Source: a virus. From it: a DNA stretch of 25,669 nt. Where the stretch lies: positions 1 to 25,669 of the IMG/VR virus record IMGVR_UViG_3300037322_000154; one strand, given 5' to 3'. Under the pieces are notes generated by a model. That model saw only the letters and a list, made by a program, of their open reading frames with translations, was not told where the DNA came from and made no database searches. The translations under genes were made by a program, and so were the position numbers. Shown here one piece after another: positions 15,059 through 22,548 of the stretch. The number at the start of each line of letters is the position of its first letter. Within the stretch, counting starts at the first letter, position 1.

Positions 15059-16521
15059 GATAGCTCACTCTCCCACCTACTCATCATCTCCCTAGCTACA
15101 CTACCGTCATCTTTTAAGCATTTATGAATAGAGAAGCTTATGTTTCTGGTGGCAGAGGTCGGAGCATTAGAGGATTGATTATTCTGTTGATTAGAGCTTC
15201 TGCCGCCTTCATTCCCATTTGGGGCGCTTCCCCCGCTGCCTGTTGAAGGAGTTTCGCTCCCAGGTGGCGTGAATGGATTGCTTCCCGATGGCGAAGGCTG
15301 GCCAAGATCCTCTATTACTATAACATCTGGATTCCTATCGTTCAGGATATCAATCACTTTCTTTATATTGTCTTCACTACAAAGTTCTTTTCCTGCGCCC
15401 AAGTCCATGACAATTCTCATAATCTGAATGATTGTAGAGATGGCTCTTTTGGTTTGCAGTAGTCCGATATTGTTGCGAGTGACTAGCCATTCTCCACCTA
15501 AGAATTCTATGACTGTATCTTGCAGATCTTTAACCCACTTCTCTACAACGCTTGTCGCTATCTTGATTTTGCTTATCAACCAAGCGGGGACGTCTATGAC
15601 CAAAGCCTTAATGGCCTCTCTTGGCTTATGAGCTAAGAAGTTTTGGGTGTACTTAATCCCATCAACTACATTTTGAGCGTCATCTTTTGTCTTTTCTCCA
15701 AAGATGTCAACATTGAACTTAATCGCATCAGGACCTAGATCATTGCTAATATTTGCGTCTCTGATGGCTTCTGCTGAAACCTGCAATGCATTGAGTACAC
15801 AATTGATTTGGCTTATGATGAATTGGATGTAAGCAGTTAGAAAGTCCTCTAAGCCTTCAATGTAGGGCTTTAGGATCATTCCTAGAATATCCTTTAGAAT
15901 ACCCTCAAAGTTAAACTTAAGCCCAGCAATCAGGTTTGAAATGTAAGCGATTAGTAGTGTAATCAATGCAGCCAAGTCTTGAGGGCATATTCCCTTAAAA
16001 AGAGCCAAGATGCTACATAGTCCTTCTAAGACAAAGTTCTCATCTAGCAGTTTTTCCCAGTCTAGTAGCCAAGAGAACCTAGTCTCTAGGTCCAACTTGA
16101 GAATGTCTTTTAATCTATCCCAGTCAAAATCTGGCCACTCCCAAAGGTGGTTGCAAGGTATGCAGTCCTTTAGGTTTCTAAATAAGGAATCTGAAGGGGT
16201 TCTTGGAGGCCCAGGATAAGTCGTAGGACCTATGCCACTAATGCCGCTGATTCCATTTACAGAGAGAGCTTGTGATTGACTGACTATTCCTCCTGCCTGA
16301 GCTTCTGTTGCTGTTTTATTTTGTGTGACAATCTTGTCTACGCGCTTTACGGACACCTCTGACATGCCGACAGTTCTTACAGCATCTCTAGCGTTTAGGG
16401 CTTCGGTAGATACAATTGCCTTAGGTCCTGCATTTCTGATCTCTTTGTAGAGGAAGGCCTCATAAGCATCTATAACTACTCTGAGGCGAGCCTTTGTGTC
16501 TAAAGCTAAGGCAACATTCAT
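15055..16521 (-). CDS. Unrecognised helical structural protein with hydrophobic core, 488 aa
   Basis: The ATG at 16521 is coupled to the upstream stop (ATGA), with no clear separate ribosome site. Residues about 115-130 hold a Cys/Trp-rich motif, LKDCIPCNHLWEWPDFDWD. Residues 164-247 contain several hydrophobic, membrane-like or buried helices (LEGLCSILALFKGICPQDL, ALITLLIAYISNLIAGL, ILGMILKPYI, LTAYIQFIISQINCVLNAL). A second helical block is at 303-345. From about 407 to 460 there is a Ser/Gly/Pro/Asn low-complexity linker, then a folded-looking tail ending in SRWESELS. Lying between TerL and portal, it is probably a virion protein. The hydrophobic cluster could insert in a membrane or line a channel. 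Family unknown. Confidence 0.7.
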   Translation of the reverse strand: MNVALALDTKARLRVVIDAYEAFLYKEIRNAGPKAIVSTEALNARDAVRTVGMSEVSVKRVDKIVTQNKTATEAQAGGIVSQSQALSVNGISGISGIGPTTYPGPPRTPSDSLFRNLKDCIPCNHLWEWPDFDWDRLKDILKLDLETRFSWLLDWEKLLDENFVLEGLCSILALFKGICPQDLAALITLLIAYISNLIAGLKFNFEGILKDILGMILKPYIEGLEDFLTAYIQFIISQINCVLNALQVSAEAIRDANISNDLGPDAIKFNVDIFGEKTKDDAQNVVDGIKYTQNFLAHKPREAIKALVIDVPAWLISKIKIATSVVEKWVKDLQDTVIEFLGGEWLVTRNNIGLLQTKRAISTIIQIMRIVMDLGAGKELCSEDNIKKVIDILNDRNPDVIVIEDLGQPSPSGSNPFTPPGSETPSTGSGGSAPNGNEGGRSSNQQNNQSSNAPTSATRNISFSIHKCLKDDGSVAREMMSRWESELS

Positions 16522-16970
16522 AGTATTAGCTCAGTTGGGTCTAGGGGATTAATTGGAGGAATAGCAATTGCGTCAAGAGGCCCTCCAATGGGGAATCTTG
16601 ACGGTTGTAGTGATATTTCTCCAGATAATGGCTGAGGTACTAGTCCTGGCAATACAAACGATGCTGCAATGGCCTCTGTGGCCACTACAGAGGGGCTGGC
16701 TGGTGGTACTGGGGTTATGGTGGGGGCTGCTACCTGTGGCAGCCCTGGGGCTGTGGCAGGGCTTACAGGATGAACGTGAGTCTGAAGCAAAAGCTTGATT
16801 TGTTGTAGCTCTGAGTAGATTGTTGCCGTAGCCAGCCTGACGTCTTCTTTGTGAGCAAAGTCTATAATCAGATATGGATATAATCTGTAATATAGCTTTC
16901 CAAATTGCTCTAGAGCCACAGTGCCAGGACTTCTTGTGAGAAGGCTCATTACTTTATCTGAGATTGCCAA
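16518..16970 (-). CDS. Proline-rich unrecognised protein using a TTG start, 150 aa
   Basis: The start is a TTG at 16970. GGAGG lies 6 bases before it, while the first ATG inside (16949) has no ribosome site. The gene overlaps the upstream gene by 17 bases. Residues 1-60 look helical (EQFGKLYYRLYPYLIIDFAH, TATIYSELQQIKLLLQTHV). From residue about 65 it is Pro/Ala/Val-rich (HPVSPATAPGLPQVAAPTIT, later PVPPASPS and PLDAIAIPPINP), possibly an extended or disordered arm that threads along another virion protein. No catalytic motif is seen. Its position between TerL and portal suggests a minor structural role. Confidence 0.65.
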   Translation of the reverse strand: MAISDKVMSLLTRSPGTVALEQFGKLYYRLYPYLIIDFAHKEDVRLATATIYSELQQIKLLLQTHVHPVSPATAPGLPQVAAPTITPVPPASPSVVATEAIAASFVLPGLVPQPLSGEISLQPSRFPIGGPLDAIAIPPINPLDPTELIL

Positions 16971-17394
16971 CTTGAGCCTCCGCTATTGCTACCGAGATGT
17001 TCTTTTCAAGTCTTAATGCAGATAGGTACATCGAGAAGGTGATCTTGTCGCTTACGCCTTGGTATAAAGATGCCACTGTCGTTGCTAGGGCTGGTTCCAG
17101 ATCTTGATCGATATATCGAGTGTGCTCTCCCACCCTTTCTTCTAATAGCCCTAAGAAGTTGTTTGTCCTGGCTATAAGCTCCTTGTAGCCCTCACCTATC
17201 TCCTCTAGGGTTAACTCATCAACTGGACTTTCTACTGGGGCTACTTCTGCTCTTATTAGAGAGCCAGCTTCCTTAGGCTTAGTAGATGCCATATCAGGCT
17301 TTCTCAGTATATTCCGCTTCTCTTCCCTTGATATTCCATCAAATGGAACGGGAGAGGCTACCGAAATTTCTAAATCAAATAGTGTAATAGCCAT
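16954..17394 (-). CDS. Unrecognised small helical protein, 146 aa
   Basis: The ATG at 17394 shares TAATG with the upstream stop. After a short beta-like N-terminus (AITLFDLEISVASPVPFDG), the protein is charged and helical: REEKRNILRKPDMAST, DELTLEEIGEGYKELIARTN, FLGLLEERVGEHTRYID, and a C-terminal helix YLSALRLEKNISVAIAEAQV. No Cys, no membrane segment and no recognised motif. It sits in a tight run of three small genes between TerL and a hydrophobic 488-residue protein. Its size and helical character would suit a small-terminase-like or connector protein, but I see no helix-turn-helix, so I leave the function open. Confidence 0.65.
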   Translation of the reverse strand: MAITLFDLEISVASPVPFDGISREEKRNILRKPDMASTKPKEAGSLIRAEVAPVESPVDELTLEEIGEGYKELIARTNNFLGLLEERVGEHTRYIDQDLEPALATTVASLYQGVSDKITFSMYLSALRLEKNISVAIAEAQVGNLR

Positions 17395-17858
17395 TAGATA
17401 GTATTCTCTGTATATGTAATAGAGAGGGAGAATCTTGCTGGTCCGATTGGAAGTGCTTTAGTTCCTTCTACTCTAATCCAGAATGGATAGTACTTTATGT
17501 CTGGTCCATCTGCTGTTCCTAGTTCTGGGATTCTTGTGGTTCTGTTAACTCCTTCAACAGGGGAAGAAAGAATAGAAAGGGAGTTGGTGGGCGCGGCTGC
17601 CCACTGAGATTCCTTGGGCTTAGAGTCTCCACTGATAAGCTTGATGGAAACACTGCCATTAGAGATGTCTCCTCCAACAATTGTTACCGGCTTTACCTCA
17701 ATATCTTCATACCAGAAGTTTGAGTCATCATTTCTAATGAAGAGCTTCTTTACGAAAGCTCTTCCAGCAGGAGTTATCTGCATACTTACGGGGTCATCAA
17801 ATGTCCCAGCAGATATTGCTTGAAATGAAGAGTCAGTAATTTGATAAATGTTAATCAT
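17394..17858 (-). CDS. Beta-rich virion protein, 154 aa
   Basis: The ATG at 17858 overlaps the TerL stop by 8 bases; ribosome binding is weak, so translation is probably coupled. Sequence suggests a beta-sandwich: INIYQITDSSFQAIS, VKKLFIRNDDSNFWYEDIEV, SVSIKLISGDSKPKESQW, a DIKYYPFWIRVEG strand, and the terminal RFSLSITYTENTI. The R-N-D-D-S-x-F-W-Y-x-D-I followed later by PFWIRV and I-x-Y-x-E pattern occurs, to my recollection, in uncharacterised structural proteins encoded beside TerL. A neck or capsid vertex component is possible. No enzyme motif. Confidence 0.68.
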   Translation of the reverse strand: MINIYQITDSSFQAISAGTFDDPVSMQITPAGRAFVKKLFIRNDDSNFWYEDIEVKPVTIVGGDISNGSVSIKLISGDSKPKESQWAAAPTNSLSILSSPVEGVNRTTRIPELGTADGPDIKYYPFWIRVEGTKALPIGPARFSLSITYTENTI

Positions 17859-19749
17859 GTCTGTTTTTAATACCTTTTCTTGAAATTGGGGCCCTAGATG
17901 GACGATTGCCAGAGTCAGCTTTCTCTTTTGTTTGGTTCCACCATTCTCTCACAAAAGAAGAACTATGCACACTATTATGCTCATTAGTCATATGTCCTTC
18001 AACTGGTGATTTAAGGTTGCTTGTTACAAATGAGCGAGACTTGGCTTTCTGAGGGGCTTTTCCGCCAAAGTCGTTAATGAACCCAACTCTTCCAACAACC
18101 TCTGGATGACCAAATGGAGTTAACTCCATAGTAAATGCAAATAGGCTCAATACGAAGGCATCCAAAGCATGGTCTTGAAGGTCTTCCGTAACCATTCCAT
18201 AAACAGGTCTATTGCCGTTGATCTTCTTAACTATAAAGCCTCTTAGTTGCTTTTCTAGTTCTGGATCTGACTTAGAAAGCCCGATTACTCCTGCCTCAAA
18301 GAATCTAATGGCCGCTTCTACTATTGCAGGCTTAGCATAGGTCTTGGTCATGAGGTTTGTCGAAGGGTCATTAATCTCTATCTTAGAACCAAAGTCTATT
18401 GCCTCAATTATGTGTTCTAGGTTCGAATCGACCGATCCTCTAGGTGATCTTTTGCCAAACTCCTTCAATAGTTGTACTTGGGTGGCACCTGCGCCTATAT
18501 CTGCATTAATCTTAGAGGGAATCCACTTTCTATTGAGTCTTATGATCTCACTCATTGAGTCAATCTGGGTTGCGCCTTCTCGAAAGACTATGGACTTCTC
18601 AACAGGCCTCATGAAGCCGTCATCTGGATCTATTCCAGTAACATATACTTCTGTTCCGTTTACTGGGTTCCAGTCAACTCCAAATGTATAAATCCAGTCG
18701 TCTTGTCTTTTATGGTCTCCGTAGACATAGTTGCCACATCTTTCTAGCGCCTCATCAATATCATCGAGTTGGAATACACCTTCTGCAATTTCGGTGAAAT
18801 TCGCCAACACCTCTCTATCATATTTAGCTCCAGGGTTCTCCTTTCTCTGCTCAAACTCCATGTCTTGGGTCCACTTAGGACGACACATAGAGGGGAAATG
18901 GAATGCTCTAAACTGAGGGTCGTGATTCCAATCATAAAACTTAGAGTGAGCGCCTGATGGAGTTGATGCAGCCAACAGTATACTGTCTGTAAATTCTGAA
19001 AGGATTGCCATAACAGCAGAGAAATCTGAAGCCTTCACATGGTCAGCCTCGTCTATCACTATCAGCTTGGCAGACTGCCCACGGACCATATCAGAACCAG
19101 CAATGAATCCTCTCATTTGAGAGCCATTGGGCAATTCTAATTCTCTGGGAGGGGACTTCTTGGATCTGAAATTTGTATGCTTTAGGGTGGGGGATGTATG
19201 GATGAAGTCTTCTGCGGCTTCAAATAGGATGTCTACTTGAGCTAGGTTGGGGGCTATTGCTATGACACTGAAGTTGGGCTCCGTGAACATCTTGTGCAGT
19301 ATTCTGGCTACTATTGTCCAAGTTTTTCCGCTACGCCTACCAATTCTGAACACCTGTCTAGTAGCAGTACACCTAGTCATAATCTCTTGATACCATTTAG
19401 ACATGGGATCTAAGTTGTATAGCTCTATGTTTTCATCAGTAGCTTCTTGGGTTGTCCAGGGCATCTTCTTCTGAGTATCTGGGTCTGTTATCATCAAGTT
19501 ATCTGTCGCCCAGAGCATAGGGTCCTTAAGGCGAGCCATAGACCTTATCTCGTCCTCTCCCATGATCTCTATGATCTTTCTAGGAGTGATTTGAACAAGT
19601 GCTTCTTCTGGATCTAATAGTATGCCAGAACAATTGATAGCAAACTCACCTTTGCGTCTTACAACTCTCTTGGTGGCCTTATCAATTATGTCCTTCTTGG
19701 CGACATTGACCTTTCTACACTCTATGCATGCTGGGTGAAGATTTTGCAT
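17851..19749 (-). CDS. terL: Terminase large subunit (ATPase-nuclease), 632 aa
   Basis: The DNA packaging motor. N-terminal ATPase: Walker A GRRSGKT (137-143), Walker B LIVIDEAD (229-236) and the coupling motif AASTPSG (260-266). C-terminal RNase H-like nuclease: three acidic clusters, D359 in FGVDWNP, D417 in NADIGAGA and the DHALDAF helix (526-532), which carry the metals that cut concatemers. Start is the ATG at 19749; ribosome site weak. Before the ATPase lies a Cys group, H5, C8, C11, C40 (HPACIECRK ... FAINCSG), which could be a partial zinc site not usual in TerL. The C-terminal 85 residues are Ser/Lys-rich and probably flexible, which may bind the portal. Confidence in the TerL call is very high. 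Confidence 0.95.
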   Translation of the reverse strand: MQNLHPACIECRKVNVAKKDIIDKATKRVVRRKGEFAINCSGILLDPEEALVQITPRKIIEIMGEDEIRSMARLKDPMLWATDNLMITDPDTQKKMPWTTQEATDENIELYNLDPMSKWYQEIMTRCTATRQVFRIGRRSGKTWTIVARILHKMFTEPNFSVIAIAPNLAQVDILFEAAEDFIHTSPTLKHTNFRSKKSPPRELELPNGSQMRGFIAGSDMVRGQSAKLIVIDEADHVKASDFSAVMAILSEFTDSILLAASTPSGAHSKFYDWNHDPQFRAFHFPSMCRPKWTQDMEFEQRKENPGAKYDREVLANFTEIAEGVFQLDDIDEALERCGNYVYGDHKRQDDWIYTFGVDWNPVNGTEVYVTGIDPDDGFMRPVEKSIVFREGATQIDSMSEIIRLNRKWIPSKINADIGAGATQVQLLKEFGKRSPRGSVDSNLEHIIEAIDFGSKIEINDPSTNLMTKTYAKPAIVEAAIRFFEAGVIGLSKSDPELEKQLRGFIVKKINGNRPVYGMVTEDLQDHALDAFVLSLFAFTMELTPFGHPEVVGRVGFINDFGGKAPQKAKSRSFVTSNLKSPVEGHMTNEHNSVHSSSFVREWWNQTKEKADSGNRPSRAPISRKGIKNRHD

Positions 19750-19756
19750 AAATTAT

Positions 19757-20632
19757 TTAGAAGTTCCACAAATTCTCTTCAAGTGACGGCCATCGAGCTC
19801 TTTCTGCCGCTCTTCTAGTGCCAGCAGAGTCTATAGCGGGCCCAGTCCCATTCAAAAAATTCTTTTCAAGTGGCGAGCCTCTTCTTGCTCTTTCTGCCGC
19901 TCTTCTCTCTAAGATAGCCTCGCCTTGAGGTCTGCGCATGCCTCGATAATGGTTTCTTGGACCATTGATCAGCATGTCCATTCTTTTTTTTGGAGAAAAT
20001 CTAGCTAATACTTCATCTCTAAATGCGGTAGTCCAAGCAAGTGTTGCATCATCTTCCATCCAATCTAACGAATTTCTCTGAAGGTTTCCAATAGTGCCAG
20101 ATGCCTCTTCATTCATTCTCGCTACACTACCCATCTCTTTGCCAATCTGGGCTCTTTGCCCCAATGTCCCATAACCAGCGACAGGTTGATGATGCTCCAT
20201 TGTCTTTAATCTTTGGGCCATACTTTCGACGGGCTTGCCGCCCTTCGCAGCATTCGCTACCCTTCCGTCTCTGACTGCGGCTATGCCTGCCGTTGCTCCT
20301 CTGCGGCTAGCCCGACTGCCTCTGGCAGAAAGCCTTGATGTTGGTTGGCCGCTTAGCCTTCCAATTCCATAATAGCCACCCTCAGCAGCTCCAGAGCCAC
20401 GTCTTAGTGCGCCAGATAAGGTGCCATTGGCCGCCTTGCCTCCCGCTGATCCCGCCTTAATCCCAGCCTTAATAGCGTCACTGGCTGCACCGATGGCTCT
20501 ACCAGCACTTCTGCTAGCCATTCTCATGCCGCCAGCAATACCTAGAGCTGCTAGTCCATAGCCAGCAATTGTGCCCCAGCCAATGCCCTCTTGCTCATTG
20601 TAGGCTCCATTCATTTGGTTAAAACCTGGCAT
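19757..20632 (-). CDS. Gly/Ala/Arg-rich protein with internal repeat, 291 aa
   Basis: AAGGAG lies 6 bases before ATG 20632, with a TAATG overlap to the HNH gene. The N-terminus has a hydrophobic, glycine-rich stretch (WGTIAGYGLAALGIAGGMRM, about residues 19-38), then Gly/Ala/Ser/Arg-rich sequence (AGRAIGAASDAIKAGIKAG, then RLSARGSRASRRGATAG) that is very basic. The middle holds an ETIGNLQRNS-like helix region; the end carries two in-frame copies of RRAAERAR (about 247-254 and 273-280), each followed by a SPLEKN/PSLEEN motif. Composition resembles internal virion proteins that coat or follow DNA, or small pore-like proteins. A DNA-binding or ejection function is inference. Confidence 0.68.
   Translation of the reverse strand: MPGFNQMNGAYNEQEGIGWGTIAGYGLAALGIAGGMRMASRSAGRAIGAASDAIKAGIKAGSAGGKAANGTLSGALRRGSGAAEGGYYGIGRLSGQPTSRLSARGSRASRRGATAGIAAVRDGRVANAAKGGKPVESMAQRLKTMEHHQPVAGYGTLGQRAQIGKEMGSVARMNEEASGTIGNLQRNSLDWMEDDATLAWTTAFRDEVLARFSPKKRMDMLINGPRNHYRGMRRPQGEAILERRAAERARRGSPLEKNFLNGTGPAIDSAGTRRAAERARWPSLEENLWNF
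19771..19906 (-). repeat. In-frame tandem duplication in the C-terminus of the Gly/Ala/Arg-rich gene
   Basis: Segments 19771-19816 and 19858-19906 are similar along their length (46 and 49 bases, differing by a 3-base gap and some substitutions). Bases 19797-19816 and 19887-19906 are identical, 90 bases apart, so the phase is kept. Each copy encodes RRAAERAR plus SPLEKN or PSLEEN. The spacing in whole codons suggests a recent internal duplication under protein constraint. Confidence 0.8.
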
Positions 20633-21063
20633 TATCTACTCCTTGTATTCCATTTGACTACTTTATCGAAAATGAAGAAAAACCTAGCTTCATAATTGGT
20701 TACTCTTGTTTGGTGGCAAAGCTGACAGAGAACAACCCCATTTGTTGATTCTAGGGTTAAATGAGGGAAGTTTTTCTTCGGACGAATATGATGAACCTCT
20801 AATGCTCCACCTACTTTACCACAGAGCTGGCACTGATGCCCATCTCTCAGAAATATGATTTGTCTCCACTCATTATACTCTTTTGTATTGTAAAGATCCT
20901 TAGCTTCTTTATAGGTTTGGGGTGCATTTCCTGCTTTTTTAACAGATTGCGTAAACTTGATTGAAGAGGGCAATTCTATAAGGCTCGTGGAGCCTTTTCT
21001 TAGGGCTCTCTCCTTTCTTCTGTTTTCAATCTCTTTTATTTCTTGCTCAAGCGACTTTGACAT
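20632..21063 (-). CDS. HNH endonuclease beside TerL, 143 aa
   Basis: Residues 66-120 form a clear HNH motif: C78-Q-L-C81 and C113-Q-L-C116-H as the structural zinc cysteines, H91-H92 in VHHIRP, N108 in ESTNGVV, then H117. The protein hydrolyses DNA with one metal ion. The N-terminal half is charged (QEIKEIENRRKERALRKG). HNH proteins encoded next to TerL are known to act in genome packaging in HK97-like phages, supporting a packaging or cos-cleavage role rather than a mobile homing enzyme. It overlaps the upstream gene by 17 bases (start ATG 21063), arguing against a free-standing insertion. Confidence 0.85.
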   Translation of the reverse strand: MSKSLEQEIKEIENRRKERALRKGSTSLIELPSSIKFTQSVKKAGNAPQTYKEAKDLYNTKEYNEWRQIIFLRDGHQCQLCGKVGGALEVHHIRPKKNFPHLTLESTNGVVLCQLCHQTRVTNYEARFFFIFDKVVKWNTRSR

Positions 21064-21610
21064 ATTTAATTAACCTTAGAGTATCAGAAACTTCACAATA
21101 TGCCTTTACTTTTCCAAATTTAGCAGATGCAAAGAACTTACTGACTTCATCGAGATTATAGAAGCCTTTATTTAAGCCCCAATTGCATAAAGTGCCCAAC
21201 TTGGTTAAACCGTTTACATCCTTATACTCGAATACGCAGGTGTTGTGGCCTTCCACTTTGCCTTTAGAAACCCACCTAATAGTTAAAACTCTGGGATTAA
21301 ATGTGTTGTAAGTACCTTCTAGAATTCTGCAAGCGAACATAGCAAATTCATCACAATCAGTGTCAGGCAAAAGACCCTTCTTTAGCTTGTACTCAACATA
21401 TTCAGGAGGTCTCATCCAATTTGACTTTACGCCAAATATTCGGTCCTCCTTATAAGTCAAATTCCTTAGCCTTTCTCTGGCATCAAAAATATGTGCTGAA
21501 GCCTTTGGAGAAGAATTATACTTGCCAGTGAGGTTGACTATAAAGTTCAATACTCGGCTGAACACATAGGTAAGCCAAAAGGCAAATTTAGATGTGGCAA
21601 ATTTATTCAT
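21047..21610 (-). CDS. Transglutaminase-like cysteine protein, 187 aa
   Basis: GAGGAG lies 6 bases before ATG 21610. The motif DTDCDEFAMFACRILEG (C86 between two Asp) followed by GHNTCVFEYKD (H122) and GTLCNWG (N143) matches a transglutaminase/papain-like fold: GDCDDFA with a catalytic Cys, an H-x-x-C strand, and a third residue that is Asn rather than Asp here. The N-terminal region (FAFWLTYVFSRVLNFIVN) is hydrophobic or amphipathic, possibly a membrane anchor or a buried helix. Substrate unknown; protease, transamidase and deamidase activities are all possible for the fold. It sits between a glycine-rich membrane-like protein and HNH, suggesting a virion or head-maturation function. Confidence 0.78.
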   Translation of the reverse strand: MNKFATSKFAFWLTYVFSRVLNFIVNLTGKYNSSPKASAHIFDARERLRNLTYKEDRIFGVKSNWMRPPEYVEYKLKKGLLPDTDCDEFAMFACRILEGTYNTFNPRVLTIRWVSKGKVEGHNTCVFEYKDVNGLTKLGTLCNWGLNKGFYNLDEVSKFFASAKFGKVKAYCEVSDTLRLIKYVKVA

Positions 21611-21621
21611 TGGTTTCTCCT

Positions 21622-22548
21622 CTAGCTGTGAAAGGCAGCACTTTCTTGACCCAATGAGGATCTCACTGCAAATTGGCTTCTATTGATGGACTCCATTGCT
21701 CTCTGCCTCATGGTAAGAGCCGCTTCTGAATCTTGAAATGTACTCTTTCTAGTTATGGCCATCCTTCCATGCTTAGTGCCAAATGCACTAATATCATTTA
21801 CCTTGTCAACCAGCCCCATACCAGCCATGGCGCCAAGCATCATTCCAGTGCCAGCTCCTATTGCAACACCTAGTGTGCCTGAGGGGACCATTCTCTTGGC
21901 TAAGGCTGCACCAACGCCCATCCCACCCATAGCCCCTAATTCGCCAGTGACACCAGCAGCAAAGTGATGAGCCACACCATCGCGAGGGTCAAATACATCA
22001 TCACCAGAGGAGACGCCAGCGATTAGAGAGTTAATGCCGATAGACGTAGGACTTAGAGGGCCCATGAAGAGCATGTTTCTGCCCATCTTATTGAGGTGGC
22101 CCAGGCTGCTTCTGTTCCCGAATGCGCGTTGGTTGTGGGCCGGGTCTGCCCACCTCAGGCCTTTTCTGTAGTTAGATTGCTGCTTTTTATAGCCCCCTAC
22201 GTCTCCTACATTTCTGTCCAAGCTGACCCTGCCAGCATCAGCCAACTGCCTTCTTTGTAGCTCTAAGCCCCTCTCCTCGCTAGCCCACTTCCCATAGCCA
22301 CCACCACCAGCAAAACCAGCACTTAGTCCATTTGCTAATAGGCTACCGGCAAAGGGAATCATCATTGCAGCACCAGAAGCTACTGCACGGATGCCCATGT
22401 TCATGACAGAGCCTACGTCTCTGCCTGCCATAGTTGGTATGGTCCTATTGTTAAAGTGCCTTCCAAAGCCAAGGAGCCCTCCCGCAAAGCCAAAAGCAGC
22501 TTTACCTGCTCCGGCTGCTATCGCTCTCTGATGGGCTCCCGTCAGCAT
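21622..22548 (-). CDS. Glycine-zipper membrane-like protein, 308 aa
   Basis: The ATG at 22548 overlaps the upstream stop (TAATG). Hydrophobic, Gly/Ala-rich segments lie at about 11-28 (GKAAFGFAGGLLGFG region), 51-80 (GIRAVASGAAMMIPFAGSLL and on), 196-214 and 225-247 (GVAIGAGTGMMLGAMAGMGL), the last a regular GxxxG-type zipper. A charged loop follows residue 83. The C-terminus (TMRQRAMESINRSQFAVRSS, LGQE) is a helix seen, from memory, at the end of other uncharacterised phage proteins. Such composition suits an ejected pore or membrane-interacting protein; its closeness to the multidomain enzyme makes delivery factor plausible. Not proven. Confidence 0.68.
   Translation of the reverse strand: MLTGAHQRAIAAGAGKAAFGFAGGLLGFGRHFNNRTIPTMAGRDVGSVMNMGIRAVASGAAMMIPFAGSLLANGLSAGFAGGGGYGKWASEERGLELQRRQLADAGRVSLDRNVGDVGGYKKQQSNYRKGLRWADPAHNQRAFGNRSSLGHLNKMGRNMLFMGPLSPTSIGINSLIAGVSSGDDVFDPRDGVAHHFAAGVTGELGAMGGMGVGAALAKRMVPSGTLGVAIGAGTGMMLGAMAGMGLVDKVNDISAFGTKHGRMAITRKSTFQDSEAALTMRQRAMESINRSQFAVRSSLGQESAAFHS

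Noticed and set aside
18744-18935. A 63-codon minus-strand frame within TerL
   Set aside because: It overlaps TerL in another phase, has no ribosome site and no recognisable motif.
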